Below, piece by piece: positions 1 to 14,100 of a DNA stretch of 64,000 bases. A program made the translations under genes and the position numbers. Positions within the stretch are counted from its first letter, which is position 1; every line of letters begins with the position of its first letter. The notes beneath the pieces are model-generated. The model had not been told where the DNA came from. It ran no database searches and saw only the letters and a program-made list of their open reading frames with translations. Origin of the DNA: Nymphaea colorata (lineage: Eukaryota > Streptophyta > Magnoliopsida > Nymphaeales > Nymphaeaceae); the NCBI RefSeq assembly GCF_008831285.2, contig NC_045145.1, positions 12,400,802 through 12,464,801 on the forward strand, given 5' to 3'.

Positions 1-1302
1 AAAATCAACTAGCCATACATGCACATTATCTACTCATTGAGATGTAACGAAGGCATACGTTCAATGGAAGGTAAAAAAAGAAAAAAAAAAAACATATCAT
101 GCGTATTTGAGTTGTTCAAAAAAACAAGACTTGGCTTCACATTGCTCAAGCTTCTGGTGCATTCAAGAGTGGCTTTGGCCTCTAAATAAGAAATTTCAAG
201 AGCTCTCTTACATGGCCATGGGGAGATGATAAAGGAAAAGCAAGAGAAAATGAGATTACATGTCTCAAGATGGTACAGTTCAAGAAGAGATGAGTCCTTT
301 ACTTTAAGAAACAATGAAGCTTCCAAAATGAGAACTCTAACTTGTTGAAGAAGCTTTCCAAGGATATCCCAGGTGCTCCCCTTTCCATTGGTTGAAGATG
401 AAGGTTGGAAAAGAAGGAGAACCCAAAGGTTGAATATAAAGGAGTGTTGAAAGAGCGAGTGAAGAATAGATGAAGGAAGAGCGATTCCAAGCTCTTAGTT
501 AGAGGGCTCAAGGAGTTCCTCAAAGGTTAGCTTCTACCCAAGGATCAAGATGTGGGGGTTTGTATAAAGCAAAAATTCAACGTTTGAAAGAGTTTTAATT
601 TCTCAAGACTTCTCATGAATTTTTCTTTTTTTGAATTATTTTTATTTTTATTTTGTTTTATATGTTTTGACTTGTGGAGATTAGCCCTTGGCCCATCAAA
701 CACCCTTTGGAGGACATTGACAAGTGCTTGATGGGGCCATGCACTCTCAACCATAGCACTCGAAAGGCACCGTGCACCCTAGGCCAGAGTGCATGGTAGG
801 CCTTGCACCCTATGCCAGAGCACTTAGTAGTGCACCAAGTGCTCTAGGCAGTGCACCAAGCGCGGCCAAAACATGGCGCAAGGGGGGAAATTGAGGGTGA
901 CCTTTGCAACTTGCTACCCCAGGTAGGTCCCATGCAAAAAAAAAAAAAAAAGTTTAACGACAAAAATATGTAATTCTTTTAAGAGGTAAAATATTCCTTT
1001 TATAAAGCAGATCTAGCTTCATTCTTTATGATTACAGGTCCCTTTTCGATCCAAATCTAATTTCCTTGAATGGGAAGGTCCCAGATCGACGTTGAAGGTT
1101 GGATCATGGATTAGATAGGTGCTTGGCCTTGAAATATGGATTGTACATCGAGATTTGGATTATAAATCTGAGTCGAATTGAAAAGCGATGGGGAGAAATG
1201 ATGTTGAGAATTGATCCTTGGGCTCGATTCAAAGATTTGAGTCTGAATTATTTCTTCTTATCTAGATTTTTGGTTTTTTGATCTAATATAGACCTGTGGG
1301 CA
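1..1302. other. AT-rich flank without a recognised gene
   Basis: This stretch lies left of the satellite. It holds short open frames on both strands (for example minus-strand frames at 30-326 and 545-754), but they have no recognisable domain and skewed low-complexity composition. A run of A around 936-950 and patches of poly-T/poly-A suggest old transposon or intergenic DNA. I recognise no gene. The boundary with the satellite is sharp near 1303. Confidence 0.6.
757..872. repeat. short imperfect repeats rich in gtgcac and gccagag
   Basis: Three to four degenerate copies of a unit of about 30-35 bp can be followed here. They share the words gtgcacc, aggccagagtgca and gcactta. The patch is GC-richer than its surroundings. 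No coding role is visible; it may be part of an old transposable element, but that is inference. Confidence 0.45.
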
Positions 1303-2525
1303 ATCCCATTTGCATCCATTTGAACTTGTGATTTCAATAAACAAAATCAATCATTGTACATGTAATAACAAGTGAAACGCATTAGGCTAATGATAAGCGA
1401 TCATTGACGTGAATCTCATTTTTTCATACAAACTTTTAGTTTGAACCATTTAAATCATTCGTTATGGATGTAAAAACAAGCGAAACACATTATATTAACT
1501 GAAATACAGCAAGTAAATAACTTAAATATCTTTTATGTACATACAAGCTTGTGATTTCATTCCACTAAATCATTCAATATGCATGTTTAAGCACATTCAC
1601 GCATTAGTTTGTGATTCAAGTCATTCAATTGATCCCTTATAGTTAACCTAATGTGTTTCACTGTTTATTACTTCTATAAAGAACGATTTAAATGATTGAA
1701 ATCACCAGTTCATATAATTAAAAATGGAATCTATGCATTAATTTCATCACTAGTACTTAATCGAAAGAAATAAACTTGTCGTTACATTATTAGTACGCGA
1801 TATAAGCGATTGAAATCAGTTGTTCGTATAAACACGAGTGGGATTTAAGCGATTCATTTGATTACGCATATTTAATTGAATGTTTTTAACTTGTTAGTAC
1901 ATCCATTTTGAATGATTTATTTGATCGAAATCACAAGTTTATATGAGAATAAATAAGATTCAAGTCATTAATTTGCTCCCCTATATTTAATCTAATGTGT
2001 TTCACTTGTTATTACATGTGTAATGAACGATTTAAATGATTGAAATCACAAGTTCATATCGATACAAGTGGGATCTATGCTTTTGTTTGACCCCTTTTAC
2101 TTAATTCAATGAAACAAAAAGTTGTACTTATTAGACTAACTACAAGCATCTAACTAATGTATACATCAGATTTGTGTCCATATGAATTGGTGATTTCAAT
2201 CATTTAAATCATTCCTTATACATGTAATAACAAGTCAAACACATTATATTAACTATCAAAGAAAAAATGAAGCACTTCAATTTCGTTCATTTTCATGCAA
2301 ACTTGTGATTTAAATCCACTAAATCATTCAACGTGGATGTAGCAACAAGTTAATCATATTCAATGAAATATGCGTGCTCAGATGAATCGCTTAACTCCCA
2401 CTCGTATTGATACAAACTTGTGATTTCATTTCATTAGATCCTTACTATTGATATAACTACAGGTTCAACTTATTGGATTGACTACAAGAGATCAAACTAA
2501 TGCGTAGATCCCATTTCCATCCATT

Positions 2526-3755
2526 TGAACTTGTGATTTCAATCAACAAAATCAATCATTGTACATGTAATAACAAGTGAAACACATTAGGCTAATGATA
2601 AGCGATCAAACGAATGACGTGAATCTCATTTTTTCATACAAACTTTTAGTTTGAACCATTTAAATCATTCGTTATAGATGTAATAACAAGTGAAACACAT
2701 TATATTAACTGAAATACAACAAGTAAATAACTTAAATGTCATTTATGTTCATACAAGCTTGTGATTTCATTCCACTAAATCATTCAACAAGCATGTTTAA
2801 GCACATTCATGCATTAATTTGTGATTCAAGTCATTCAATTGATCTCTTGTAGTTAACCAAATGTGTTTCATTGTTTATTACTTCTATAAAGAACGATTTA
2901 AATGATTGAAATCACCAGTTGATATAGTTAAAAATGGAATCTATGCAATAGTTTCATCCGTAGTAGTTAATCGAAAGAAATAAACTTGTCGTTACATCTA
3001 TAGTACGCGATATAAGCGATTGAAATCAGTTGTTCGTATAAACACGAGTGGGATTCAAGTGATTCATTTGATCACACATATTTAATTGAATGTTTTTAAC
3101 TTGTTAATACATCCATTTTGAATGATTTATTTGATCGAAATCACAAGTTTGCATGAGAATGAATAAGATTCAAGTCGTTAATTTGCTCCCCTATATTTAA
3201 TCTAATGTGTTTCACTTGTTATTATTACATGTGTAACGAACGATTTAAATGATTGAAATCACAAGTTCGTATGTATACAAGTGGGATCTATGTTTTTGTT
3301 TGACCCCTTTTACTTAATTCAATGAGTTATCGTATTGAAACGAACAAAAAGTTCTACTTATAGGACCAACTACAAGCATCAAACTAATGTGTACATCAGA
3401 TTTGTGTCCATATGAATTGGTGATTGCAATCATTTAAATCATTACTTATACATGTAATAACAAGTGAAACACATTAGATTAACTATAAAAAAGCAAATGA
3501 ACCACTTGAATTTTGTTCATTTACATAGAAACTTATGATTTAAATCCACTAAATCATTCTACGTGGATGTAGCAACAAGTTAATCACATTCAATGAAATA
3601 TGCGTGCTCAGATGAATCGCTTAAATCCCACTCGTATTGATACAAACTTGTGATTTCAATTCATTAGATCCTTACTATTGATGTAACTACAAGTTCAACT
3701 CATTGGATTGACTACAAAAGATCAAACTAATGCGTAGATCCCATTTGCATCCATT
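2526..3755. repeat. one representative full higher-order unit
   Basis: This unit shows the internal order well. Three forward subunits start near 2526, 2638 and 2754. Four reverse subunits follow, roughly 2860-3290, each with a diverged version of the reverse core (for example cacttgttattacatg and atgattgaaatcac). A linker with acaaaaagttctact comes at about 3346-3365. Three more forward subunits start near 3410, 3530 and 3640, and then the next unit begins. Forward and reverse blocks of the same subunit in one unit mean each unit contains long imperfect inverted repeats. Confidence 0.75.
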
Positions 3756-3901
3756 TGAACTTGTGATTTCAATCAACAAAATCAATCATTGTACAAGTAA
3801 TAACAAGTGAAACGCATTAAGCTAATGATAAGCGATCAAACGAATGACGTGAATCTCATTTTTTCATACAATCTTTTAGTTTGAACCATTTAAATCATTC
3901 G

Positions 3902-4019
3902 TTATAGATGTAATAACAACCGAAACACGTTATATTAACTGAATTACAACAAATAAATAATTATAGATGTAATAACAAGCGAAACACGTTATATTAACTG
4001 AAATACAGCAAATAAATAT
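3902..4019. repeat. local 59-bp tandem duplication inside the satellite
   Basis: The block ttatagatgtaataacaa, continuing through the gaaacacgttatattaac word to aaataaata, occurs at 3902 and again at 3961, a period of 59 bp, whereas other units hold it once. The two copies differ at a few bases. It is a private event in this unit, about half a subunit long. Confidence 0.85.
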
Positions 4020-7000
4020 CTTAAATGTCATTTATGTTCATACAAGCTTGTAATTTCATTTGACTAAATCATTCAACATGCATGTTTAAGCACATTCACG
4101 CATTAGTTTTGTTTGACCCCTTTTACCTAATTCAATGAGTTCTCGTATTGAAACGAACAAAAAGTTCTGCTTATTGGACTAACTACAAGCATCAAACTAA
4201 TGTATACATCAGATTTGTGTCCATACGAATTGGTGATTTCAATCATTTAAATCATTACTTATACATGTAATAGCAAGTGAAACACATTATATTAACCATA
4301 AAAGAGCAAATGAACCACTTGAATTTTGTTCATTTTCAACCAAACTTGTGATTTAAATCCACTAAATCAGTCAACGTGGATGTAGCAACAAGTTAATCAC
4401 ATTCAATGAAATATGCGTGCTCAGATGAATCGCTCAAATCCAACTCGCATTGACACAAACTTGTGATTTCAATTCATTAGATCCTTACCATTGATGTAAC
4501 TACAAGTTCAACTCATTGGATTGACTAGAAGAGATCAAACTAATGCATAGATCCCATTTGCATCCACTTGAACTTGTGATTTCAATCAACAAAATCAATC
4601 ATTGTACATGTAATAATAAGTGAAACGCATTAGGCTAATGATAAGCGATCAAACAAATGACGTGAATCTCATTTTTTCGTAAAAATTTTTAGTTTGAACC
4701 ATTTAAATCTTTCATTATAGATGTAAAAACATGCGAAACACGTTATCTTAACTGAAATACACCAAGTAAATAACTTAAATGTCATTTATGTTCATACAAG
4801 CTTGTGATTTCATTCCACTAAATCATTCAACATGCATGTTTAAGAACATTCACGCATTAGTTTGTGATTCAAGTCATTCAATTGATCCCTTATAGTTAAC
4901 CAAATGTGTTTCACTTTTATTACTTCTATAAAGAACGATTTAAATGATTGAAATCAACAGTTCATATAGTTAAAAATGGAATCTATGCATTAGTTTCATC
5001 CATAGTACTTAATCGAAAGAATTCAACTTGTCGTTACATCTATAGTACGCGATATAAGCGATTGAAATCTGTTTTTCGTATAAACACGGGTGGAATTTAA
5101 GCGATTCATTTGATCACACATATTTAATTGAATGTTTTTAACCTGCAAGTACATCCATTTTGAATGATTTATTTGATCGAAATCACAAGTTTGTATGAGA
5201 ATGAATAAGATTGAAGTCGTTAATTTGCTCCCCTATATTTAATCTAATGTGTTTCACTTGTTATTACATGTGTAAAGAACGATTTAAATGGTTGAAATCA
5301 CAAGTTCATATGGATACAAGAGGGATCTATGCTTTTGTTTGATCCCTTTTACTTAATTCAATAAAACAAAAAGTTTTACTTATTGGACTAACTACAAGCA
5401 TCAAACTAATGTATACATCAGATTTGTGTCCATATGAATTGGTGATTTCAATCATTCAACGTGGATGTAGCAACAAGTTAATCACATTCAATTAAATATA
5501 CGTGGTTAAATGAATCGCTTAAATCCGACTCGTATTGATACAAACTTGTGATGTCAATTCATTAGATCCTTTCTATTGATGTAACTACAAGTTCAACTCA
5601 TTGGATTGACTACAAGAGATCAAACTAATGCATAGATCCCATTTGCATCCAGTTGAACTTGTGATTTCAATCAACAAAATCAATCATTGTACATGTAATA
5701 ACAAGTGAAACGCATTAGGCTAATGATAAGCGAACAAATGAATGACGTGAATCTCATTTTTTCATGCAAACTTTTAGTTTAAACCATTTAAATCATTCGC
5801 TATAGATGTAATAACAAGTGGAACACGTTATATTAACATAAATACAGCTAGTAAATAACTTAAATATCATTTATGTTCATACAAGCTTGTGATTTCATTC
5901 CACTAAATCATTCAACATGCATGTTTAAGCACATTCACGCATTAGTTTGTGATTCAAGTCATTCAATTGATCCCTTATAGTTAACCTAATGTGTTTCTCT
6001 GTTGAATAATTTAAATCACCAGTTCATATAGTTAAAAATGGAATCTATGAATTAGTTTCATCCCTAGTACTTAATCGAAAGAAATAAACTTGTCGTTACA
6101 TCATTAGTACGCGATATAAGTGATTGAAATCAGTTGTTCGTATAAACACGAGTGGGATTTAAGCGATTCATTTGATCACACATATTTAATTGAATGTTTA
6201 ACTTGTTAATATATCCATTTTGAATGATTTATTTGATCGAAATCACAAGTTTGTAGGATAGTGAATAAGATTCAAGTCATTAATTTACTCCCCTATATTT
6301 AATCTTATGTGTTTCACTTGTTATTACATGTGTAACGAACGATTTAAATGATTGAAATTAAAAGTTTATATAGATACAAGTGGGATCTATGCTTTTGTTT
6401 GACCCCTTTTACCTAATTCAATGAGTTCTCGTATTGAAAGAAACAAAAAGTTCTGCTTGTTGGACTAACTACAAGAATCAAACTAACGTATACATCAGAT
6501 TTGTGTCCATATGAATTGGTGATTTCAATCATTTAAATCATTACTTATACATGTCATAACAAGTGAAACACATTAGATTAACTATAAAGGAGGAAATGAA
6601 CCACTTGAATTTTGTTCATTTTCAACCAAACTTGTGATTTAAATCTACTTAATCAGTCAAAGTGGATGTAGCAACAAGTTAATCACATTTAATGAAATTT
6701 GTGTGCTCAGATGAATAGCTCAAATCCAACTCGCTTTGACGCAAACTTGTGATTTCAATTCATTAGATCCTTACCATTGATCTAACTACAAGTTCAACTC
6801 ATTGGATTTACTACAAGAGATCAAACTAATGCATAGATCCCATTTGCATCCATTTAAACTTGTGATTTCAATCAACAAAATCAATCATTGTACATGTAAT
6901 AACAAGTGAAACGCATTAGGCAAATGATAAGCGATCATACCAATGACGTGAATCTCATTTTTTCGTACAAACTTTTACTTTGAACAATTTAAATCATTCG

Positions 7001-8520
7001 TTATAGATGTAATAACAAGCGAAACACGTTATATTAACTGAAATACAGCAAGTAAATAACTTAAATGTCATTTATGTTCATACAAGCTTGTAATTTCATT
7101 TGACTAAATCATTCAACATGCATGTTTAAGCACATTCATGCATTAGTTTGTGATTCAAGTCATTCAATTGATCCCTTATAGTTAACCTAATGTGTTTCAC
7201 TTTTATTACTTCTATAAAGAACGATTTAAATGATTGAAATTACCAGTTCATATAGTTAAAAATGAAATCTATGCATTAGTTTCATCCGTAGTACTTAATC
7301 GAAATAATTCAACTTGTCGTTACATCTATAGTACGCGATATGAGCGATTGAAATCAGTCGTTCGTATAAACACGAGTGGGATTTAAGCACTTCATTTGAT
7401 CACACATATTTAATTGAATGTTTTTAACTTGTTAGTACATACATTTTGAATGATTTATTTGATCGAAATCACAAGTTTGTATGAGAATGAATAAGATTCA
7501 AGTCGTTAATTTGCTCCCCTATATTTAATCTAATGTGTTTCACTTATTATTACATGTGTAAAGAACGATTTAAATGGTTTATATCACAAGTTCATATGGA
7601 TACAAGTTGGGTCTATGCTTTTGTTTGACCCCTTTTACTTAATTCAATGAAACAAAAGGTTCTACTTATTGGACTAACCACAAGCATCAAACTAATGTAT
7701 ACATCAGATTTGTGTCCATATGAATTGGTGGTTTCAATCATTTAAATCATTCCTTATACATGTAATAACAGGTGAAACACTTTAAATTGACTATAAAAGA
7801 GCAAATGAACCACTTGAATTTCATTCATTTTCATGCAAACTTGTGATTTAAATCCACTAAATCATTCAACGTGGATGTAGCAACAAGTTAATCACATTCA
7901 ATTAAATATGCGTGCTTAGATGAATCGCTTAAATACGACTCGTATTGATACAAACTTGTGATGTCAATTCATTAGATCCTTTCTATTGATGTAACTACAA
8001 GTTCAAGTCATTGGATTGACTACAAGAGATCAAACTAATGCATAGATCCCATTTGCATCCAGTTGAACTTGTGATTTCAATCAACAAAATCAATCATTGT
8101 ACATGTAATAACAAGTGAAACGCATTAGGCTAATGATAAGCGAACAAAGGAATGACGTGAATCTCATTTTTTCATGCAAACTTTTATTTAAACCATTTAA
8201 ATCATTCGCTATAGATGTAATAACAAGTGGAACACGTTATATTAACATAAATACAGCTAGTAAATAACTTAAATGTGATTTATGTTCATACAAGCTTGTG
8301 ATTTCATTCCACTAAATCATTCAACATGCATGTTTAAGCACATTCACGCATTAGTTTGTGATTCAAGTCATTCAATTGATCCCTTATAGTTAACCTAATG
8401 TGTTTCACTGTTTATTACTTTTATAAAGAACGATTTGAGTGATTGAAATCACCAGTTCATATAGTTAAAAATGGAATCTATGCATTAGTTTCATCCGTAG
8501 TACTTAATCGAAAGAATTCA

Positions 8521-11100
8521 ACTTGTCGTTATGAATTCCTTATATCATTCCTTATACATGTAATAACAAGTGAAACACTTTAGATTGACTATAAAAGAGC
8601 AAAAGAACCACTTGAGTTTCGTTCATTTTCATGCAAACTTGTGATTTAAATCCACTAAATCATTCAACGTGGATGTAGCAACAAGTTAATCACATTTAAT
8701 TAAATATGCATGCTCAGATGAATCGCTTAAACCCGACTGGTATTGATACAAACTTGTGATGTCAATTCATTAGATCCTTACTATTGATGTAACTACAAGT
8801 TCAACTCATTTGATTGACTACAAGAGATCAAACTAATGCGTAGATCCCATTTGCATCCAGTTGAACTTGTGATTTCAATCAACAAAATCAATCGTTGTAC
8901 ATGTAATAACAAGTGAAACGCATTAGGGTAATGATAAGCGATCAAAGGATGTTTAATCATTCCACTAAATCATTCAACATGCATGTTTAAGCACATTGAC
9001 GCATTAGTTTGTGATTCAAGCCATTCAATTGATCCCTTATAGTTAACCTAATGTGTTTCACTGTTTATTACTTCTATAAAGAATGATTTAAATTATTGAA
9101 ATCACCAGTTCATATAGTTAAAAATGGAATCTATCAAAGTACTTAATGGAATTCAATCATTTAAATCATTCCTTATACATGTAATAACAAGTGAAACACT
9201 TTAGATTGACTATAAAAGAGCAAATGAACCACTTGAGTTTCGTTCATTTTCATGCAAACTTGTGATTTAAATCCACTAAATCATTCAACGTGGATGTAGC
9301 AACAAGTTAATCACATTCAATTAAATATGCGTGCTCAGATGAATCGCTTAAATCCGACTCGTATTGATACAAACTTATGATGTCAATTCATTAGATCCTT
9401 ACTATTGATGTAACTACAAGTTCAACTCATTGGATTGACTACAAGAGATGAAACTAATGCGTAGATCCCATTTGCATCCAGTTGAACTTGTGATTTCAAT
9501 CAACAAAATGAATCGTTGTGCATGTAATGACAAGTGAAACGCATTACGCGATATAAGCGATTGAAATCAGTTGTTCGTATAAACACGAGTGGGATTTAAG
9601 CGATTCATTTGATCACACATATTTAATTGAATGTTCAACTTGTTAATTTGCTCTCTTATATTTAATCTTATGTGTTTCACTTCTTATTATATGTGTAACG
9701 AACGATTTAAATGATTGAAATTAAAAGTTCATATGGATACAAGTGGGATCTACGCTTTTGTTTGACCCCTTTTACCTAATTCAATGAGTTCTCGTATTGA
9801 AACGAACAAAAAGTTCTGCTTATTGGACTAACTACAAGCATCAAACTAATGTATACATCAGATTTGCGTCCATACTAATTGGTGATTTCAATCATGTAAA
9901 TCATTACTTATACATGTAATAACAAGTGAAACACATTAGATTAACTATAAAAGAGCAAATGAACCACTTGAATTTTGTTCATTTTCAACCGAACTTGTGA
10001 TTTAAATCCACTAAATCAGTCAACGTGGATGTAGCAACAAATTAATCACATTCAATGAAATATGCGTGCTCAGATGAATCGCTCAAATCCAACTCGCATT
10101 GACACAAACTTGTGATTTCAATTCATTAGATCCTTACTATTGATGTAACTACAAGTTCAACTCATTGGATTGACTACAAGAGATCAAACTAATGCATAGA
10201 TCCCATTTGCATCCATTTGAAACTGTGATTTCAATCAACAAAATCAATCATTGTACATGTAATAACAAGTGAAACACATTAGGCTAATGATAAGCGATCA
10301 AACGAATGACGTGAATCTCAATTTTTCGTACAAACTTTTAGTTTGAACCATTTAAATCATTCGTTATAGATGTAATAACAAGCGAAACACGTTATATTAG
10401 CTGAAATACAGTAAGTAAATAACTGAAATGCCATTTCTGTTCATACAAACTTGTAATTTCGTTCCACTAAATCATTCAACATGCATGTTTAAGCACATTC
10501 ACGCATTAGTTTGTGATTCAAGTTATTCAATTGATCCCTTATAGTTAACCTAATGTGTTTCACTATTTATTACTTCTGTAGAGAATGATTTAAATTATTC
10601 AAATCACCAGTTCATATAGTTAAAAATGGAATCTATGCATTAGTTTCATCCCTAGTACTTAATCGAAAGAATTCAACTTGTCGTTATGAATTGGTGATTT
10701 CAATCATTTAAATCATTGCTTATACATGTAATAACAAGTGAAACACTTTAGATTGACTATAAAAGAGCAAATGAACCACTTGAATTTCGTTCATTTTCAT
10801 GCAAACTTGTGATTTAAATCCACTAAATCATTCAACGTAGATGTAGCAACAAGTTAATCACATTCAATTAAATATGCGTGCTCAGATGAATCACTTAAAT
10901 CCGACTCGTATTGATACAAACTTGTGATGTCAATTCATTAGATCCTTACTATTGATGTAACTACAAGTTCAACTCATTTGATTGACTACAAGAGATCAAA
11001 CTAATGCGTAGATCCCATTTGCATCCAGTTGAACTTGTGATTTCAATCAACAAAATCAATCGTTGTACATGTAATAACAAGTGAAACGCATTAGGCTAAT
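8521..11100. repeat. rearranged zone of truncated higher-order units
   Basis: Units here are short (landmark steps about 798, 621, 736 and 811 bp). Joins between non-adjacent subunits are visible. At 8524 and again at 10677 the reverse-subunit word acttgtcgttatgaatt jumps into a forward subunit. At 8941-8955 gcgatcaaaggatgttta skips a subunit. At about 9133 and 9545 there are further unique joins. These are deletion derivatives of the normal 1.2 kb unit. Confidence 0.7.
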
Positions 11101-14100
11101 GATAAGCGATCAAAGGAATGACGTGAATCTCATTTTTTCATGCAAACTTTTAGTTTAAACCATTTAAATCATTCGCTATAGATGTAATAACAAGTGAAAC
11201 ACGTTATATTAACTGAAATACAACAAGTAAATAACTTAAATGCCATTTATGTTCATACAAGCTTGTGATTTCATTCCACTAAATCATTCAACATGCATGT
11301 TTAAGCACATTGACGCATTAGTTTGTGATTCAAGCCATTCAATGGATCCCTTATAGTTAACCTAATGTGTTTCACTGTTTATTACTTCTATAAAGAATGA
11401 TTTAAATTATTGAAATCACCAGTTCATATAGTTAAAAATGGAATCTATGCATTAGTTTCATCCCTAGTACTTAATCGAAAGAAATAAACTTGTTGTTACA
11501 TCATTAGTACGCGATATAAGTGATTGAAATCAGTTGTTAGTATAAACACGAGTGGGATTTAAGCGATTCATTTGATCACACATTTTTAATTGAATGTTTA
11601 ACTTGTTAATACATCCATTTTGAATGATTTATTTGATCGAAATCACAAGTTTGTAGGATAGTGAATAAGATTCAAGTCATTAATTTGCTCCCCTATATTT
11701 AATCTAATGTGTTTCACTTGTTATTACATGTGTTACGAACGATTTAAATGATTGAAATTAAAAGTTCATATGGACACAAGTGGGATCTATGCTTTTGTTT
11801 GACCCCTTTTACCTAATTCAATGAGTTCTCGTATTGAAACGAACAAAAAGTTCAATACGAATTTGTGTCAATATGAATTGGTGATTTCAATCATTTAAAT
11901 AATTACTTATACTTGTAATAACAGCTAAAACACATTATATTGACTATAAAAGAGCAAATGAACCACTTGAATTTCGCTCATTAAATGCAAACTTTTGATT
12001 TAAATCCACTAAATCATTCAGCGTGGATGTAGCAACAAGTTTATCACATTCAATGAAATATGCGTGCTCAGATGAATCGCTTAAATCCCACTCGTATTGA
12101 GACAAACTTCAGATTTCAATTCATTAGATCCTTACTATTGATGTAACTACAAGTTCAACTTATTGGATTGACTACAAGAGATCAAACTAATGCGTAGATC
12201 CCATTTGCATCCACTTGAACTTGTGATTTCAATCAACAAAATCAATCATTCTACATGTAATAACAAGTGAAACGCATTAGGGTAATGATAAGCGATCAAA
12301 CAAATGACGTGAATCTCATTTTTTCATACTAACTTTTAGTTTGAACCATTTAATTCATTCGTTATAGATGTAAAAACAAGCGAAACACATTATATTAACT
12401 GAAATACAGCAAGTAAATAACTTAAATGTCTTTTATGTACATACAAGCTTGTGATTTCATTCCACTAAATCATTCAACATGCTTGTTTAAGCACATTCAC
12501 GCATTAATTTGTGATTCAAGTCATTCAATTGATCCCTTATAGTTAGCATAATATGTTTCACTGTTTATTGCTTCTATAAAGAACGATTTAAATGATTGAA
12601 ATCATCAGTTCATATAGTTAAAAATGGAATCTATGCATTAGTTTCATGCCTAGTACTTAATCGAAAGAATTCAACTTGTCGTTACCTCTATAGTACGTGA
12701 TATTAGCGATTGAAATCAGTTGTTCGTATAAACACGAGTGGGATTTAAGCGATTCATTTGATAACACATATTTAATTGAATGTTTTTAACTTGTTAATAC
12801 ATCCATTTTGAATGATTTATTTGATCAAAATCACAAGTTTGTATGAAAATGAATAAGATTCAAGCCGTTAATTTGCTCCCATATATTTAATCTAATGTGT
12901 TTCACTTGTTATTACTTGTGTAACGAACGATTTAAATGATTAAAATCACAAGTTCATATGGATACAAGTGGGATCCATGCTTTTGTTTGACCCCTTTTAC
13001 TTAATTCAATGAGGTCTCGTATTCAAACGAACAAAAAGTTCTACTTATTGGACTAACTACAAGCATCAAACTAATGTATACATCAGATTTGTGTCCATAT
13101 GAATTGGTGATTTCCATCATTTCAATCATTCCTTATGCATATAATAACAACTGAAACACATTAGATTAACTATAAAAGAGCAAATGAACCACTTGAATTT
13201 CGTTCATTTCATGCAAACTTGTGATTTAAATCCACTAAATCATTCAACGTGGATGTAGCAACAAGTATATCACATTCAATGAAATATGCGTGCTCAGATG
13301 AATCGTTTAAATCCTACTCGTATTGATACAAACTTGTGATTTCAATTCATTAGATCCTTACTATTGATGTAACTGCTAATGCGTAGATCCCATTTGCATC
13401 CACTTGACCTTGTGATTTCAATCAACAAAATCAATCATTGTACATGTAATAACAAGTGAAACACATTAGGCTAATGATAAGCGATCAAACGAATGACGTG
13501 AATCTCATTTTTTCATACAAACTTTTAGTTTGAACCATTTAAATCATTCGTTATAGATGTAAAAACAAGCAAAACACATTATATTAACTGAAATACAGCA
13601 AGTAAATAACTTAAATGTCTTTTATGTACATACAAGCTTGTGATTTCATTCCACTAAATCATTCCACATTCATGTTTAAGCACATTCACGCATTAGTTTG
13701 TGATTCAAGTCAATCAATTGATCCCTTATAGTTAACCTAATGTGTTTCACTGTTTATTACTTCTATAAAGAACGATTTAAATGATTGAAATCACCAGTTC
13801 ATATAGTTAAAAATGGAATGTATGCATTAGTTTCATCCCTAGTACTTAATCGAAAGAATTCAACTTGCAGTTACATCTATAGTACGCGTTATAAGCGATT
13901 GAAATCAGCTATTCGTATAAACACAAGTGGGATTTAAGCGATTCATTTGATCACACATATTTAATTGAATGTTTTTAACTTGTTAATACATCCATTTTGA
14001 ATGATTTATTTGATCGAAATCACAAGTTTGCATGAGAATGAATAAGATTCAAGTCGTTAATTTGCTCCCTTATATTTAATCTAATGTGTTTCATTTGTTA

